Shown here one piece after another: positions 25,745 through 37,792 of a DNA stretch of 64,000 nucleotides. The position numbers and the translations under genes were made by a program. The stretch is from Cranoglanis bouderius (taxonomy: Eukaryota; Chordata; Actinopteri; Siluriformes; Cranoglanididae), in contig CM042541.1 of assembly GCA_023630585.1 (NCBI GenBank), positions 10,487,001 through 10,551,000 on the forward strand, read 5' to 3'. The stretch's first letter is position 1, and every line of letters begins with the position of its first letter. The notes beneath the pieces are model-generated. The model had not been told where the DNA came from, made no database searches, and saw nothing but the letters and a program-made list of their open reading frames with translations.

Positions 25745-26440
25745 TGTCCTCTCCCTCCGTCCGAATAAACAGCTGTAAACATGTAAATGAAGTCATTTCG
25801 AGCTCTTCAGTGTAATAGGAGGATTTAATGAGACGAACCTGAAACTTCATCGTCATGCTGCATGACCAACGAGTTCTTTTACGATAAACATCTTTTTGTC
25901 TATGATAGCAACAACAAAAAAAAGTGTACATCCGGCTTCAGATAGAGCTACAGAATGAAAGAAATGTTTGGTTTTTTTATGTGCAGGATTAACACTGATG
26001 CACAGAATAACACCATATTAACATTTAAACATAAAATAAAAGTGTTTCCTGTAATAACACTAAAGAGACATGACTTCCAGCTGTCACACATGTTGCATAA
26101 CCCTCACGGCTCACAACCAGGAAGTGAAGTGGTGAAGTGTGAGACAGTGGGGAAACGGAGACACGGTGCAGTCAGACATTATTTTTGTGTCCGTCTCTGT
26201 GACAGGAGCGAGTTATTAAAGTGCAGAACACCGGGCGTTAAACAGCAGGGTGACAGCTGACAGCCAGCTGCTGTCCAACACGGCGCGGCTAAAACCACAC
26301 CGACTGAAATAGTCCTCAAATTATCGGCCTGCAGTGAGAGTCCGGCCCCCCGATGGAGTCACGTCAGAAACAAGAGTCAGGAAAAAATCTGTCTGAAGAG
26401 AAAGTAGGGACATGACAGAATGTTCAGAGATGGAGACAGG

Positions 26441-26490
<50 letters not shown>

Positions 26491-26524
26491 ATCAAGTACA
26501 AGTACCATGACTAAAAGTGTTTTT

Positions 26525-26830
26525 CAAGAGTTCTTTAACCTTAAAAAAAGCTTTCTGACAGGGATTTACTGTATATAGAACCTTTAAAAGGAGAACCAAA
26601 GAACCCTCGCTCTCAAAATGCCGTTGTCCTTCACAACACATTTTTTATTTACAATTGTACAGCTGGAGGTTTTTTTTTTTTTTTTTAAAAAAAAGGTTCT
26701 TCAAGTCTTCTTTAAGGATTCATTGAATTGTTTTTGGTTTGTAGTTTCTAGTTTCTGGTAGGGAACCACTCTGTTGGGTTCTCCTGAACACAGAACCTCT
26801 AAAACGTTTCTCCAAAGGGACATCAGAAGA
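26525..26830 (+). repeat. AGAACC/GGTTCT dispersed repeat copy
   Basis: Degenerate copy (TATATAGAACCTTTAAAAGG; GGTTCTTCAAG; TCCAAAGGGACATC), followed at 27030-27240 by repeat A/B words. Confidence 0.6.
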
Positions 26831-27029
26831 ATTTGTGCATAAACGTAACTGAACCAAAACACTGGTCATAAGATGGTGACGTTTTTGTCGTGTTTTGTGG
26901 CTTTAAAGCAATATGTCCTTCACTACATTACAAATTAGTCTCAAAAATCTTTTAATATTTTGTGGTTTTATGTTTTTTTTTTTTTTACATTTGTGTTTTT
27001 GATGGTACAAAAAAGGCAATTTATCAAAC

Positions 27030-27240
27030 TTGACACTCTGCTTTGACACTGGAGACTCCTTCCATAAATGTTAAATAAACATCTCCTGGCAGAAAACCTC
27101 ACCACATCAACCATCAACATGTTTTCCTTTTTTAAACAATGCATTATATTGTATTATAACTTAGAGCATTAATATAAAGCTGATGTTCATGTTACAGCCA
27201 GAACTACTGTCTACTACTGTCCAAACCACGCTGTTATACA
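27030..27240 (+). repeat. Dispersed repeat A/B, partial copy
   Basis: Shares GACACTGGAGACTCCTTCC and AAATGTTAAATAAACATCTCC with 12150-12220, then a degenerate stretch with CAGCCAGAACTACTGTC. Confidence 0.6.
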
Positions 27241-29150
27241 ATAATCTGAAAATCGAACACAATGTATCTTATATTAAACTAATCAGACAATTAAGTTTAA
27301 AGTAGAACCAAAACAACAACAGCAACAATATCTGGAGCATCTATTTTACAAACTTGTGTACATTTAAGAAATGAAACACAGAAAATCAGATGTTTCTGTC
27401 CATAGCAAAAGTTTCTGGTGACTGCATTCAGATGAGTATTAAAAATGTGGGCAGAGCGAAGAGCTTTTGGGGGTGTGTCTATAACAAGAGTGACAGGTGA
27501 GACATAAAGACAACAGAAAGTTTGAAACTGTTTTCCTTCCATTTCCATGTCATTTAGATTGGTACGGAAATAAAAGTAAGTGCACCTTTAGGTGTTTAAG
27601 TGTTAAATTTGCACCTGCAGTGTTCGCTGAACTATAAACACTGTCTGGATCGCACACAGCTCTGGTGTGGCTATATTTAAAGAAGGAATGATTTTTCTGC
27701 AGCAGATTCTCAACACGTTTGTCACCTCACGATAAAAATAGCGCTTCAGTGAGGGGAAACTTCACAACTGGAAAAGGTGACATCACCATCATCATCACTC
27801 GGTCACTTCTGCTGGTGTCATCACTGACGCGACTCTCTATCAATATCTCTATGGTTGTGTCTCAAATCACACACTATGCACTACAGTCGTACACTATACA
27901 CTACTTAGTCGATGTTACCTGAATTAGCTGAATGTTTGTGACAGATCGGCGTGCAGAACCTCACGCCACTCCAGACCAGAACAGGAAGAACCGAATAAAA
28001 CTGCGTCACAGATAGTGAAATCTTGTGAGCTATTTTTCCTTCAATATAAGTGAGTTATTTATAACCATAATTAAACATTTTTGGCCATGCTTTAATAGTT
28101 ACTAATTAAGTAAACTGAATGTTCAGTGACGTGGGGCCTCAGCGGCTCAGCTCCGTGCCTGAATGGGATTCATTCTGGATGAAATCGTTGCCGGATGAAT
28201 GAATGTAAAAGTGAGCTCCACAGAGCTGAACTGTCATCAGCAGAAACACCTTCCAGGCTGCCGAGGCGATGAAGTGTGGAGTGTGTTCTTCACTCGGCTG
28301 CAGATGCTCTTCCCAACATTATAAACAATACTATAATTAACACACGGTGCTGAAGAAGTGCAGACCGAGCTGCTGATGAGCAGAAATCCTAACAGAACTA
28401 AAGGCTTTGTGCTTTTTATTCTTTCGAGTCTATTTTTTTGTTGCTGTTCTGACGTAAACAGGAGTAGATTTAACCCTCACCAATGATGTTATTTACAGAA
28501 ACATCGTCACTGTTTTAGAAATCTTCTTGCTTATCGCTGTATACCGTGTACATTATCTTTCTTATGCTGCGTGACTTTAGCTTTAAGAGAGATGCTAGTT
28601 CATTAAAATGATCTGTTCTATCCATGCTGATGACATCATTTATTTATTTATTTATTTATGTGCTATAATAGACCACGGTACTGAAATTAACTTTATTTAT
28701 ATGCATGACTCGTTTATATTAATGCATGCAGCTCTGTTCATGGGGCTGAAATCTGAAACTCATTCTTACCTCATTATGGCGCTGAATAACACTTAAATAA
28801 AGCCTTTAATAAATAACTAAACAAAGCCTAACAAAAACAAGTATGTTTATTGTGTTTATTGATTAGTGTTTGAACAATGCGGTGCTGTTTTATTAGGTTC
28901 CTTCTTGAGAACTGTAGCACCGACAGGCCTGAGATGGATAAACTGAGATGACTTTACACCTGTTATGTCAAACTGAGCACGTTTCTTTCTGAGCCCTCGA
29001 AATCTAAATGATTTAATTTGTAATATTTTATTTTCTATTCTATTGATTAACACAAATAACTGACTCTGAGAGTAGAATAGGACGATTTTAGGAAAAAAGA
29101 AAGACTAACAGAGATTAGGCCAAGGTGACACCATTTATTACAATGAATAA

Positions 29151-29154
<4 letters not shown>

Positions 29155-29185
<31 letters not shown>

Positions 29186-29341
29186 GCTGCAAATACAGTA
29201 TATAATGATATCAGTATCAGTGATTTAAGAACTCATACAGGATTATCTCTGCTAAGAACATACATGTCCTTGAACATACATGTCTCAGGTCTCTCTTTTC
29301 TTAGCACTTCATCAGTTTTTCTTTTACCGCCATGCCTGTGT

Positions 29342-29397
<56 letters not shown>
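29155..29397 (+). repeat. TA and AAT microsatellites
   Basis: TA run at 29155-29182 and (AAT)n at 29344-29397. Confidence 0.93.
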
Positions 29398-29398
<1 letters not shown>

Positions 29399-29454
29399 GT
29401 TACTAAGCAAAAAATAACCTTTTAAAAGTTTTTTGGACACTTAAACATTATGTA

Positions 29455-29640
29455 TTTATAAATACTCAGTTGTTGGTTTCTACACAGAACCTTTAAAGGT
29501 TCCTCCCCAGAGAGACAACCAAGGAACTCTTGCAAGTTCTGTATAGAAGCCAGTCACTGAGTATGTTCCTATCAGAAAGCATTCCAAGTGGAAGAAAAGA
29601 ATCCTTAACTACCAATAATCTATCAGCTCTTTAAGAAAAA
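29455..29640 (+). repeat. AGAACC/GGTTCT dispersed repeat copy
   Basis: Contains ACACAGAACCTTTAAAGGTT, CCCCAGAGAGACAACCAAGG and CATTCCAAGTGG. It lies immediately upstream of a repeat A/B copy. Confidence 0.65.
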
Positions 29641-29699
29641 CAGTCAGTAATTTGGGCTGGAAGTTAATAAGACAAAAAAACAAACAAACAAATAAACAA

Positions 29700-30110
29700 A
29701 ACGCAGCTTGTCATGTTACTGAGAAACCGCAAAGAAGCGTAAACTCCTCTGTCCTGAAGATGTCGGAAAACTTAAAGTTACAGCTTTACCTCTGACTGTT
29801 ACAAAGCGCTGACACTGGAGGCTCCTTAAACATAAATGTTAAATAAACACATTTCTCCTTACAGAAAATGTCAACACATTAACGTTTAATTAAATTATTT
29901 AGTTAATAACGTTTAATTAAATTAATTTGTTTATTATTAGTGGGGCTCCCGCTGTACACGTCCCTGTGAATGAGCTGTTCCTGTATTAGAGCGAGCACAT
30001 TAATTACAAATAAACCTGTGATTTGCAGCTGCACTACTGTCAGAGCTGCTGTTATAGAAAATTAATCAACACCTTCTGACCAATCACAATCCTGAACTCA
30101 GCAGCGCTAT
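29700..30110 (+). repeat. Dispersed repeats A and B, fullest copy
   Basis: Runs from CGCAAAGAAGCGTAAACTCC through GACACTGGAGGCTCC to CACGTCCCTGTGAATGAGCT and CTGTTATAGAAAATTAATCA, ending near CCAATCACAATCCTGAACTC. It is the best local reference for the fragments at 6602, 12045, 27030 and 54540. Confidence 0.8.
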
Positions 30111-30712
30111 GAAGTAGCTAACACATAATGTAATAAGATTATAGCTGCTTGTATCACATCACTATCTTTAAACATTTGATATTTTATTATGGTTTATGAT
30201 ATAGTAATTTTAATAAACACATTATGAACACAAATTATGGAACAGCAGAACCTTCATATCTGCCACAAAAAAAAAGACCTTTGGAGATGAACGAGAGAGA
30301 TTTTTATCTCTATAACACTATTCAGATGATATTTTAACATTTCTACAATAACACAATACTGTAGTAAACTCAGCACAAGTCTAAAACAAGCTCGCTAGGT
30401 GTTAAATGTACACTGTGGGTTTTTAATTACGGCTGTGAATGAACACCTAGAGTGGAGAATTAACTCTCGTGTTGTAGGTGTTAATTCTGCATTATCATGC
30501 TGCGAGCCTCGGCACGGCCTCGGGGGGTTGTGTCAGAGTGTTAATGCGTGTCAATTGTGAATGAAGACGCCAGACAGAGTGAGACAGAAGTGAGACATTA
30601 ATATTAACTTAAACATTAACACTAACACACTCCAGAACTGTACACTGAGAGAGTGCAGAGTTTATATAGAGCATCATTCATGTGGTCCATTAAGAGGAAC
30701 AATACAATAAAA

Positions 30713-30721
30713 GTGTGTGTG

Positions 30722-30787
<66 letters not shown>

Positions 30788-30878
30788 TGTGTGTGTGTGT
30801 GTGTGTGTTTGTGTGTGTTTGTCCACAGTTGTGTTGGCATAATAATACACAGTGTGGTGTAATGGGGCAGGACAGCGG

Positions 30879-30926
<48 letters not shown>
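30713..30926 (+). repeat. GT run facing a CA run
   Basis: GT at 30713-30820 and CA at 30881-30926 are complementary and about 60 bp apart. Confidence 0.95.
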
Positions 30927-30927
<1 letters not shown>

Positions 30928-31149
30928 ACGAGACCTCAGGATTGTCTCTAAAATAACCCGATGTGTTGGTGTGGATCTATACACAACTCAGCATGCGGTC
31001 TGAGACGCTGTTATTCACAATCCGGAACGCCCGGAAATAATGGAGAAAAATCCGAACTATTGACCCGAGTGAGTCAAATTCTCTTAGCATAAACCACTTA
31101 TTTAACACATACGGTACACACTGTACTTTCATCAGATTCTTCATAAAAG

Positions 31150-31167
31150 GAAAGATACACACACATA

Positions 31168-31198
<31 letters not shown>

Positions 31199-31212
31199 AT
31201 ATATATATATAG
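31150..31212 (+). repeat. TA microsatellite
   Basis: ATATAT with two GTATAT interruptions. Confidence 0.93.
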
Positions 31213-31898
31213 ATTATTTCAAGTCATTTTTCACTGTCATGTATCACTCTATTAGTAAGCTAATAAAATAACTCAAATTAATATTTCATGTTCATTTATT
31301 TGACACATAATCTTGTATTTTGGTGTGAATATGATCAGTGATAACACATTTTAACATCTAGGCACTTATCTGCATCTGTAAACTTGACATATATGCACTG
31401 TATATAAAAGTAAAAAGTAAATCATTTCTTTTACATGTTACATCTGTTCTCTGGTAGCTAACTCTTTGCAAAGTTTGCATAGTCATGATTGCTTCATATG
31501 TAGTTTTAAAATCACTATTAAAAAACAAACTTTTGATATATGCTAATACGATATGCTGCTGTTGACAACTACAGACCTGTCTCCCTCCTCCCTTTTCTTT
31601 CCAAAACCATTGAAAGAGCTGTTTTCAATCAAATCTCCACTTTTCTCACATAGAACAACCTCCTGGACACCAACCAGTCTGGCTTCAAAAGCAGTCACTG
31701 CTCTGCTTTCTCTCACTGAAGCCTTATGACTAGTAAGATCAACTTCAAGAGCATCTGTTCTCATCGTACTCAACCTCTCTGCTGCCCTTGACCCTGTGGA
31801 TCATCAGATCCTCCTGTCAACTCTCTCCGTTCTAGGCATCACCGGAACAGCTCTGCGCTGGGTAGAATCCTATCTCTCAGGCAGATCCTTCAAGGTAA

Positions 31899-32565
31899 TG
31901 TTAGGGTTTCCTCTAGCAAGGCTAGCCAGTAGCGCAATTTCTGGTTTCACAAACTCAGTTGGACTTTTCCCTAGCGCTGCTCGCTGAGGACAGCGAGTAG
32001 CGCAATCCCTCATTCATAGACTCTCATTTTGTTTATTTCACCATGTGCTTCTTTGTTTTGGTTTACATTATGTCTCCACCCCTGCATGTTTATTGGTTCT
32101 TTGTTTTTGGCTCACGTTATGTCTCCACCCCCGTATGTTCATTGGTTCTCTGTTTTACATTTCATTATGAGTTTCAGGTGTTTTGTGTTTTCCCTTATTT
32201 CGTTCACATTATTTAAGCCTTTTGTTTCTCCGCCTCGGCACGGAGTATTGAACTGAATTAGATGAGATTCTGTGGACTTATGCCTCGATATTCTGTGGAT
32301 TTATGCCTCGATATTCTGTGGATTTATGCCTCGATATTCCGTGGATATATGCCTCGATATACTGTGGATTTATGCCCCGATATTCTGTGCATTTATGCCT
32401 TGATATTCCATGGATTTATGCCTTGATATACTGTGGCATACTACCCTGCCTTTATGTTGAGTCCCTCCCCTGTTTTGTATATGTTCCAATAGTTTCGGTT
32501 ACATTCCTAATAAAGTGACTTTTTCCCCAGCACTTGCATCCAGCCCTTCTGTACACTTCGTAACA
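31899..32565 (+). mobile_element. Solo LTR nested in the L2 element
   Basis: Begins TGTTAGGG and ends GTAACA, with short inverted ends TGTTA/TAACA. It is flanked by GGTAA (31894-31898) and GGTAT (32566-32570), a 5-bp target duplication with one change. Removing it rejoins the LINE codons SFK-VSWG. Inside are a TATA-like TTATTTAAG (32211-32219), an AATAAAG signal near 32509 and a roughly 22-24-bp tandem array. No internal retroviral genes are present, so this is a recombination product. The superfamily is unknown, with Gypsy-like favoured by the 5-bp duplication. Confidence 0.85.
32265..32450 (+). repeat. Tandem array within the solo LTR
   Basis: About seven units of TCTGTGGATTTATGCCTCGA with variants (ACTGTGG, TTCCATGG). 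Confidence 0.9.
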
Positions 32566-33751
32566 GGTATCATGGGGGCGATAGGTATCTGAATATCAGC
32601 AACTCACAACTGGGGTTCCCCAGGGGTCAGTTCTGGGTCCACTGCTCTTTTCTATTTATACTACATCTCTGGGGCCTGGGAGTCTCGTGGCTTCTCATAT
32701 CACTGCTATGCTGATGACACTCAGCTCTATTTGTCCTTGCAGCCTGATGATCCATCCATCTCAGCACGCATCTCTGCCTGTCTGCATCTTCACCTTTACA
32801 TACCACATTCCAACAATTGCACGGTCCTGGAGGTTCATTCTGTGCAACATCAAGAAAATCAGACCCTATCTCACTGATCAGGCCACACAGCTACTAGTTC
32901 AGGCTCTTGTTATCTCAAAACTGGACTATTGCAACACACTACTACCGAGCCTCCCAGCCAGCTCCATCAAACCCCTTCAGATGATTCAGAATGCAGCAGC
33001 ATGCCTCGTTTTCAACCAGCCCAAAAGGATCCATGTCACACCCCTCTTCATCTCCCTCCACTAGCTTCCTGTAGCTGCCCGCATCAAATTCAAGGTCTTG
33101 ATGGTCACGTATAAGACCTTGTCTGGAACAGCACCTCCCTACCTCAACACTCTCCCTGAGGTTTATGTTCCCTCCCATAACCTGCGATCGGTTAACGACC
33201 GATGGCTGGTAGTACCTACTCAGCGAGGCATGAGGTCCCTTTCCAGAACCTTCAAACTGACCATCCCTCAGTGGTGGAATGAACTTCCAACTTCAATCTG
33301 GACAGCAGAATCTGCCACTATCTTCAAAAAACAGCTAAAGACCCACCTCTTCCATGAACACTTAACTAATCCCTAACTTGCCCCCTGGTCATCGTCTCCC
33401 ATTAAAAAAAATAAATAAATCTGCCCTTACACTGGCTCTTACACCTCTACTTTGCACACTTTACTCCTCTAGAACTCAAATGAAAATCTTATATGGTAGC
33501 ACTACTTGTATTGTTCTCTGCTTGATATATCACTTTGCTTATATTTCCTCATTTGTAAGATGCTTTGGATAAAAGCATCTGCTAAATGAATATATGTGAA
33601 TGTAAATGTAAACAAAACCAGACAACTGGATAGTTTAATATTATTTCTCACTACATGAACATGACTGAAATTAAATATATTTTTTTTACCTGTATCTGTT
33701 CTTGGGTAGCTCTGTGGTATGGTATGATGAAGATAAACACCCTCTCAAGTG

Positions 33752-33800
33752 CATGCAGTCTCATCACATGGTCTCATCACGTGGTCTCATCACATGGTGT
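33752..33800 (+). repeat. 16-bp tandem repeat GTCTCATCACATG
   Basis: Three copies of GGTCTCATCAC(A/G)TG. Confidence 0.85.
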
Positions 33801-34084
33801 TGCTTCTCTGCGTTGGTTGTTGAGTAATTTCTACTACGTGGGGTTTGAAAAGTTATGGCACAATGACTTCGTTTTTTTCATCACTGCCACCACAGGACAA
33901 ACCGAACATTTAATCCAGTTTCAGAAAATTGTTTGGTGCGATACGATTCCAAATTTAGGGGAGACAGAAGGGGGGCCTGGCCCCACCTAGAACCGCCCCT
34001 ACTCGTACTGCTTAGGGTCCTGCACTAACATTCCATTATAATCAGGTGTATAAAGAGTACATTCTGTTGTAAAAAATGATAAAG

Positions 34085-34455
34085 CAAAGTGCCATATCCT
34101 CCAGAGTTCGAATATTGACGATGCCACAGCACTCTGAGAGGCAAGCAAGCAAAATTGTCCATGCTCTCTGGGTGGGAGGGGCATACTCTCACTTCTCTGT
34201 CAATCACAGTGACTCTAGCCAATCGTGGGTGTATGTGAGGTCACGTATACAGAAGAGGGTGGATAGCGCTTTCTTATGAGCGTCTTAGGCTGCTCTGTGA
34301 CGCAACATGAGAAGCAGTTAGAAAAGATACGGTTAGCTTGATGTGTCTCAGAAGAAACACGTGTTAGCCTTCACCCTAGCAGTCGTATGATACAGGGGAG
34401 TTGGGAATTGACAGGTGATCAGATTAGGGAGAAAATGGAAATAAAATAAATAAAA
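34085..34455 (+). mobile_element. SINE-like element, copy 1
   Basis: GAGTTCGAATATTGACGATG near 34104 resembles a Pol III B box (GTTCGAAT, 34106-34113). The body has GGGTGGGAGGGGC, CTGTCAATCACAGTGAC and GTGTCTCAGAAGAAACACGT, and the end is A-rich (AAAATGGAAATAAAATAAAT). A second copy lies at 57505-57830. A tRNA origin is likely, but the name is not known to me. Confidence 0.6.
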
Positions 34456-34963
34456 AATAAACGTTACGCCTTGTGTATATATGATAATATATTGCATAGC
34501 ATGTGCACTGTTTTGTGGTCTCATGTTTCTTATGTTATGCACAGTTCAGGAATATTTTTGCGCTGTACAGCTCCTTATGCGCGATATAACCTTCGACTCT
34601 TGATAATAGGGAAATGCGACGACGTCCAATCTGAGGCCTGACGTCAGAAACATCACGGAACGCGACTTCATTCTGAAGCAGCAGAGCGATGAAATGTGGA
34701 GTAAAGTGAGCGTGAAATGGAGAACATATCATCTCATTTTTTATTTATTACTGTTTATTTGTCATACTTTATCTGTGTACACTCTCTGTCTCACCTTCTG
34801 TCTCTGTCTCACTCTCTAAAACACAAACAGACAGACAGAACTGTCGCAACACTAAAATAAGATGTTAGTGGCCTAATGTAATGAATTATTATTTATTTAA
34901 GATAATATTGTACGTGATGATAAAAAATGACTCCTCATAACTATTCGAGCAGTGTTTACATAA

Positions 34964-34967
<4 letters not shown>

Positions 34968-35048
<81 letters not shown>
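34968..35048 (+). repeat. GT microsatellite
   Basis: About 80 bp of pure GT. Confidence 0.95.
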
Positions 35049-35051
<3 letters not shown>

Positions 35052-35574
35052 TAGTCCCTCATTTAAAGGCTTTCATTGAGAGCTGTGTTTCCCGACGCCA
35101 GTCCTGTGGGTGCACTTCAGTGTTCTCCTGCTATAACACATCTGAGTCAGCTTATTAAATGCAACAGAAATAAAGAAGTCAGGTGTGTTAGAGACAGGAA
35201 ATCACTGAACAGTGCTGTGCATCTCATTAGCAATCACAGATTTAGCACAGACAAAGCTAAAAGGCCTAACGCAACAGATGTCAAGCTGAGAAAATCTGAG
35301 AATTTAGTCTACAATTTTGTATCATTCCTTTTACATTAGCTGATGTGTTTATGGATTTGCAGAGTAATGCTCGTACATAATCTACATCCACCTGGTGGAA
35401 ACCCGTCTCTCTTCATCCAATCGTGCAGAATTGGACGATTTGCATAGCGTTTGAAAAGTAGTCGATTAGTTTAGACTTTTCCTGTTGAAAGCAGAAAATG
35501 ATTTGCATTATTTTATTAGTGCAGTTAAACACTGATAACGACAAAAATCATAAAGTATAGTGTATCATATTACA

Positions 35575-35670
35575 CCTCATTTAGCTGATGCTTTAATCCA
35601 AAGAGACTTACAGTTGAGACCAGAAACATGCTGGGATTTGATCTCAAGACCTTCCGATCAGTAGCTCATA
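35575..35670 (+). mobile_element. LINE/SINE tail fragment
   Basis: CTCATTTAGCTGATGCTTTA, ATCCAAAGAGACTTACAG and the following TGGGATTTGATCTC resemble the CATTTAGCAGATGCTTTTAT-type conserved fish SINE/L2 tail. Confidence 0.6.
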
Positions 35671-36214
35671 TTTAAGGAGAGACCAATTATTAAACACTCT
35701 CGTGTGGACAATGTGGTGATCCAGGTGAAATCACTCAGGTGATTCTGAAACTGAGAGTGCGCAGCATTAAAGCTCTTGTCCATCAACGTCACCCTCCTTA
35801 TAACTCAAAAAGTGAGTCTGGATCGGCATAATTAGTTAGATCCGACTAAACTAGCTAACTGGGATTAGATAGTGATGTGCAATAAAGACAAATCTTTCTT
35901 AAGAAAAAAAAAAAAACAGTAGGCTCATGTGATCCATATGAAACATCTGGAACTGCTGAAGCATCACCAGAAGCAAGCCACATCTGGTCCTTCTCATCAG
36001 AAACCCTTTCAACACAAAGCACAGTTTATACAGTGAGTTCAGGATGATTAATCTGACTTTTTTAATCTACTGACCCAGCTTTATCTAGTTTATTATTTAA
36101 TTGACTCTTATGAACACTAATGCTATTGAATATCTACAAAAAAATACAAAAAAAAATGTTTTGGAGATATTCTCAATATATTTTAATTGGAAACTTCTTC
36201 ACTTCTGGGAAAAC

Positions 36215-36218
<4 letters not shown>

Positions 36219-36261
<43 letters not shown>

Positions 36262-36395
36262 ATTACGGCTGGTGTGTATGTGTCCTGTTTGTCCTTTCTG
36301 TTGTTCTTCTGACATTCTCTCCACAGCAAGCATGAAACACACTCACTGTATTTGCATATGCTGTGTGTTAATGTGTCCTAATGTATCCATATGGG

Positions 36396-36473
<78 letters not shown>

Positions 36474-36613
36474 AATCGTAATTCTCTGGATAGTATTTCC
36501 CTAAACTGTTTATTAACATAGATAAATAATGTTAAACCTACATAACCTCCTAACCCCTGTCCCCTAACCCCTAGCTCCTTACTCCTATCCCCTATCCCCT
36601 AACCCCTATCTCC

Positions 36614-36652
<39 letters not shown>
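36219..36652 (+). repeat. GA, CA and CT simple repeats
   Basis: GA at 36219-36258, CA at 36397-36432 and CT at 36435-36471. A stretch of CCCCTAACCCCTA words at 36545-36610 runs into CT at 36617-36652. Confidence 0.93.
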
Positions 36653-37041
36653 GTTCCAAGTCTTTATTGCGTCACAGTTCTTCGCGCCTGAATTCCATTC
36701 ACTTTTACTGTGGTAGAAATGTCAGAAAGGCCGCACGTGTTAAAAAAATATAGAGAGAAAAAAAAAGAAAGAAAGACATTATTACATGCACGTGAGCGGA
36801 ATTTAGAAGGCTTGCATAACTTCTTATGATCATTTGATGGACCTAAAAAAAACCCTAAATAACAACAAATAAATAAATAAATAAACATGGCTCATCATGT
36901 TAAAAAAATACGTCCTGAATTAGAACATGCGCATTCTAGAGCTCTGGAGCGCCGGCTCGCGACGCGCACATCAAAGGGTCCAGCCGGCTTCCAGAACGCA
37001 GGGAAAGTTCTCTAACGCATCAAGTTGTTCTAGAACGCTGA

Positions 37042-37042
<1 letters not shown>

Positions 37043-37088
<46 letters not shown>

Positions 37089-37210
37089 GCAGGCTTTATA
37101 CTGTAGATTTGTACTGTAGCGTTCATAAATCTAGGGCACGAGTGGCCAAAACGAGGGCTCAAGATTAAAGAGATCAATCATTTATAAAGACAAAAATTAT
37201 AGATAAACAG

Positions 37211-37274
<64 letters not shown>
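37043..37274 (+). repeat. CA run, poly-T and GA run
   Basis: CA at 37043-37087. A 36-base T run at 37209-37244 joins a GA run to 37274, just upstream of the presumed gabra1 promoter. Confidence 0.95.
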
Positions 37275-37275
<1 letters not shown>

Positions 37276-37329
37276 TACATCAGTCACCGAGCTGCAGTCC
37301 TGGAATAAAAAAATATCCCTGGCATGAAG

Positions 37330-37792
37330 TCACAGCTTATTTCACATCCGGTTTTGCCCAGACACACACACACACACACACACACACGGACGCACGCACG
37401 CACGCGCGCGCGCTCACACATTCGCACACACGCGCGCACTCACGCAGCAGCAGTATTCCGCGCTGTCCCGGTGGAGAGGAGCATCACTGGGCAGCGACAC
37501 CGCGGCGCTTTCCCCCCGCAGCTACACCGCGATCTTGCGGGGCGAAGAGAGAGAGAGAGAGAGGCAGAGAGAGAGAGAGAGAGTTTCATCACCGCGCAGA
37601 CCTTCATCACCGTCATCTTTATCATCAGCATCCTCCTCACCCTCCTTCTCTTCATCATCAACAGCAAGAGCAACAGCACAAGCGGCTTCTTCTCCTTCTC
37701 CTTCTCCTGGTGCCTCGATGTAAAAACTGCAGCTGAGATTTTTGGAGATTTTTCGCGTCACTGCAGAAGAGAACTCGTTTCAGCTGCGTGCT
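37330..37792 (+). promoter_or_regulatory. gabra1: Probable gabra1 promoter and CpG-rich region
   Basis: CpG content rises sharply here compared with the AT-rich surroundings. Alternating ACGC/GCGC at 37387-37440 is followed by GC-rich sequence to about 37560. The position fits the start of gabra1, about 3.9 kb upstream of its signal-peptide exon. No clear TATA box was seen. Embedded simple repeats are (AC)n at 37362-37387 and GA tracts at 37546-37583. Confidence 0.5.
37450..37792 (+). other. gabra1: Putative gabra1 noncoding exon 1 (5' end approximate)
   Basis: A consensus donor GTAAGT begins at 37793 at the end of a CpG-rich block, and the next exon at 41700 begins with 20 nt of untranslated sequence before ATG. 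A 5' UTR exon ending here is therefore likely, as in other vertebrate GABRA1 genes. The transcription start cannot be read from sequence. The long open frame across this block is low complexity and probably not coding. Confidence 0.45.

Larger units (their letters stand above)
31560..33615 (+). mobile_element. L2-type LINE, 5'-truncated, reverse transcriptase pseudogene
   Basis: The frame pieces read DNYRPVSLLPFLSKTIERAV, LDTNQSGFK, DHQILLSTLSVLGITGTALR, VESYLSGRSFKV, then after the inserted LTR GVPQGSVLGPLLF, CYADDTQLYLSLQPDDPSI and a C-terminal part with LVQALVISKLDYCNTLLPSL and WWNELPTSIW. The YADD box is the reverse transcriptase active site. The 3' end GGATAAAAGCATCTGCTAAA followed by GTAAATG words is the typical L2 tail. 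It is dead: 5'-truncated, frameshifted, apparently missing a block after DDPSISARISACL, and interrupted at 31899-32565. Confidence 0.88.

Noticed and set aside
36545..36612. CCCCTAACCCCTA words resembling telomere repeat
   Set aside because: Too short and irregular (CCCCTATC, CCCCTGTC mixed in), and it runs into a CT microsatellite. No reason to call an interstitial telomere.
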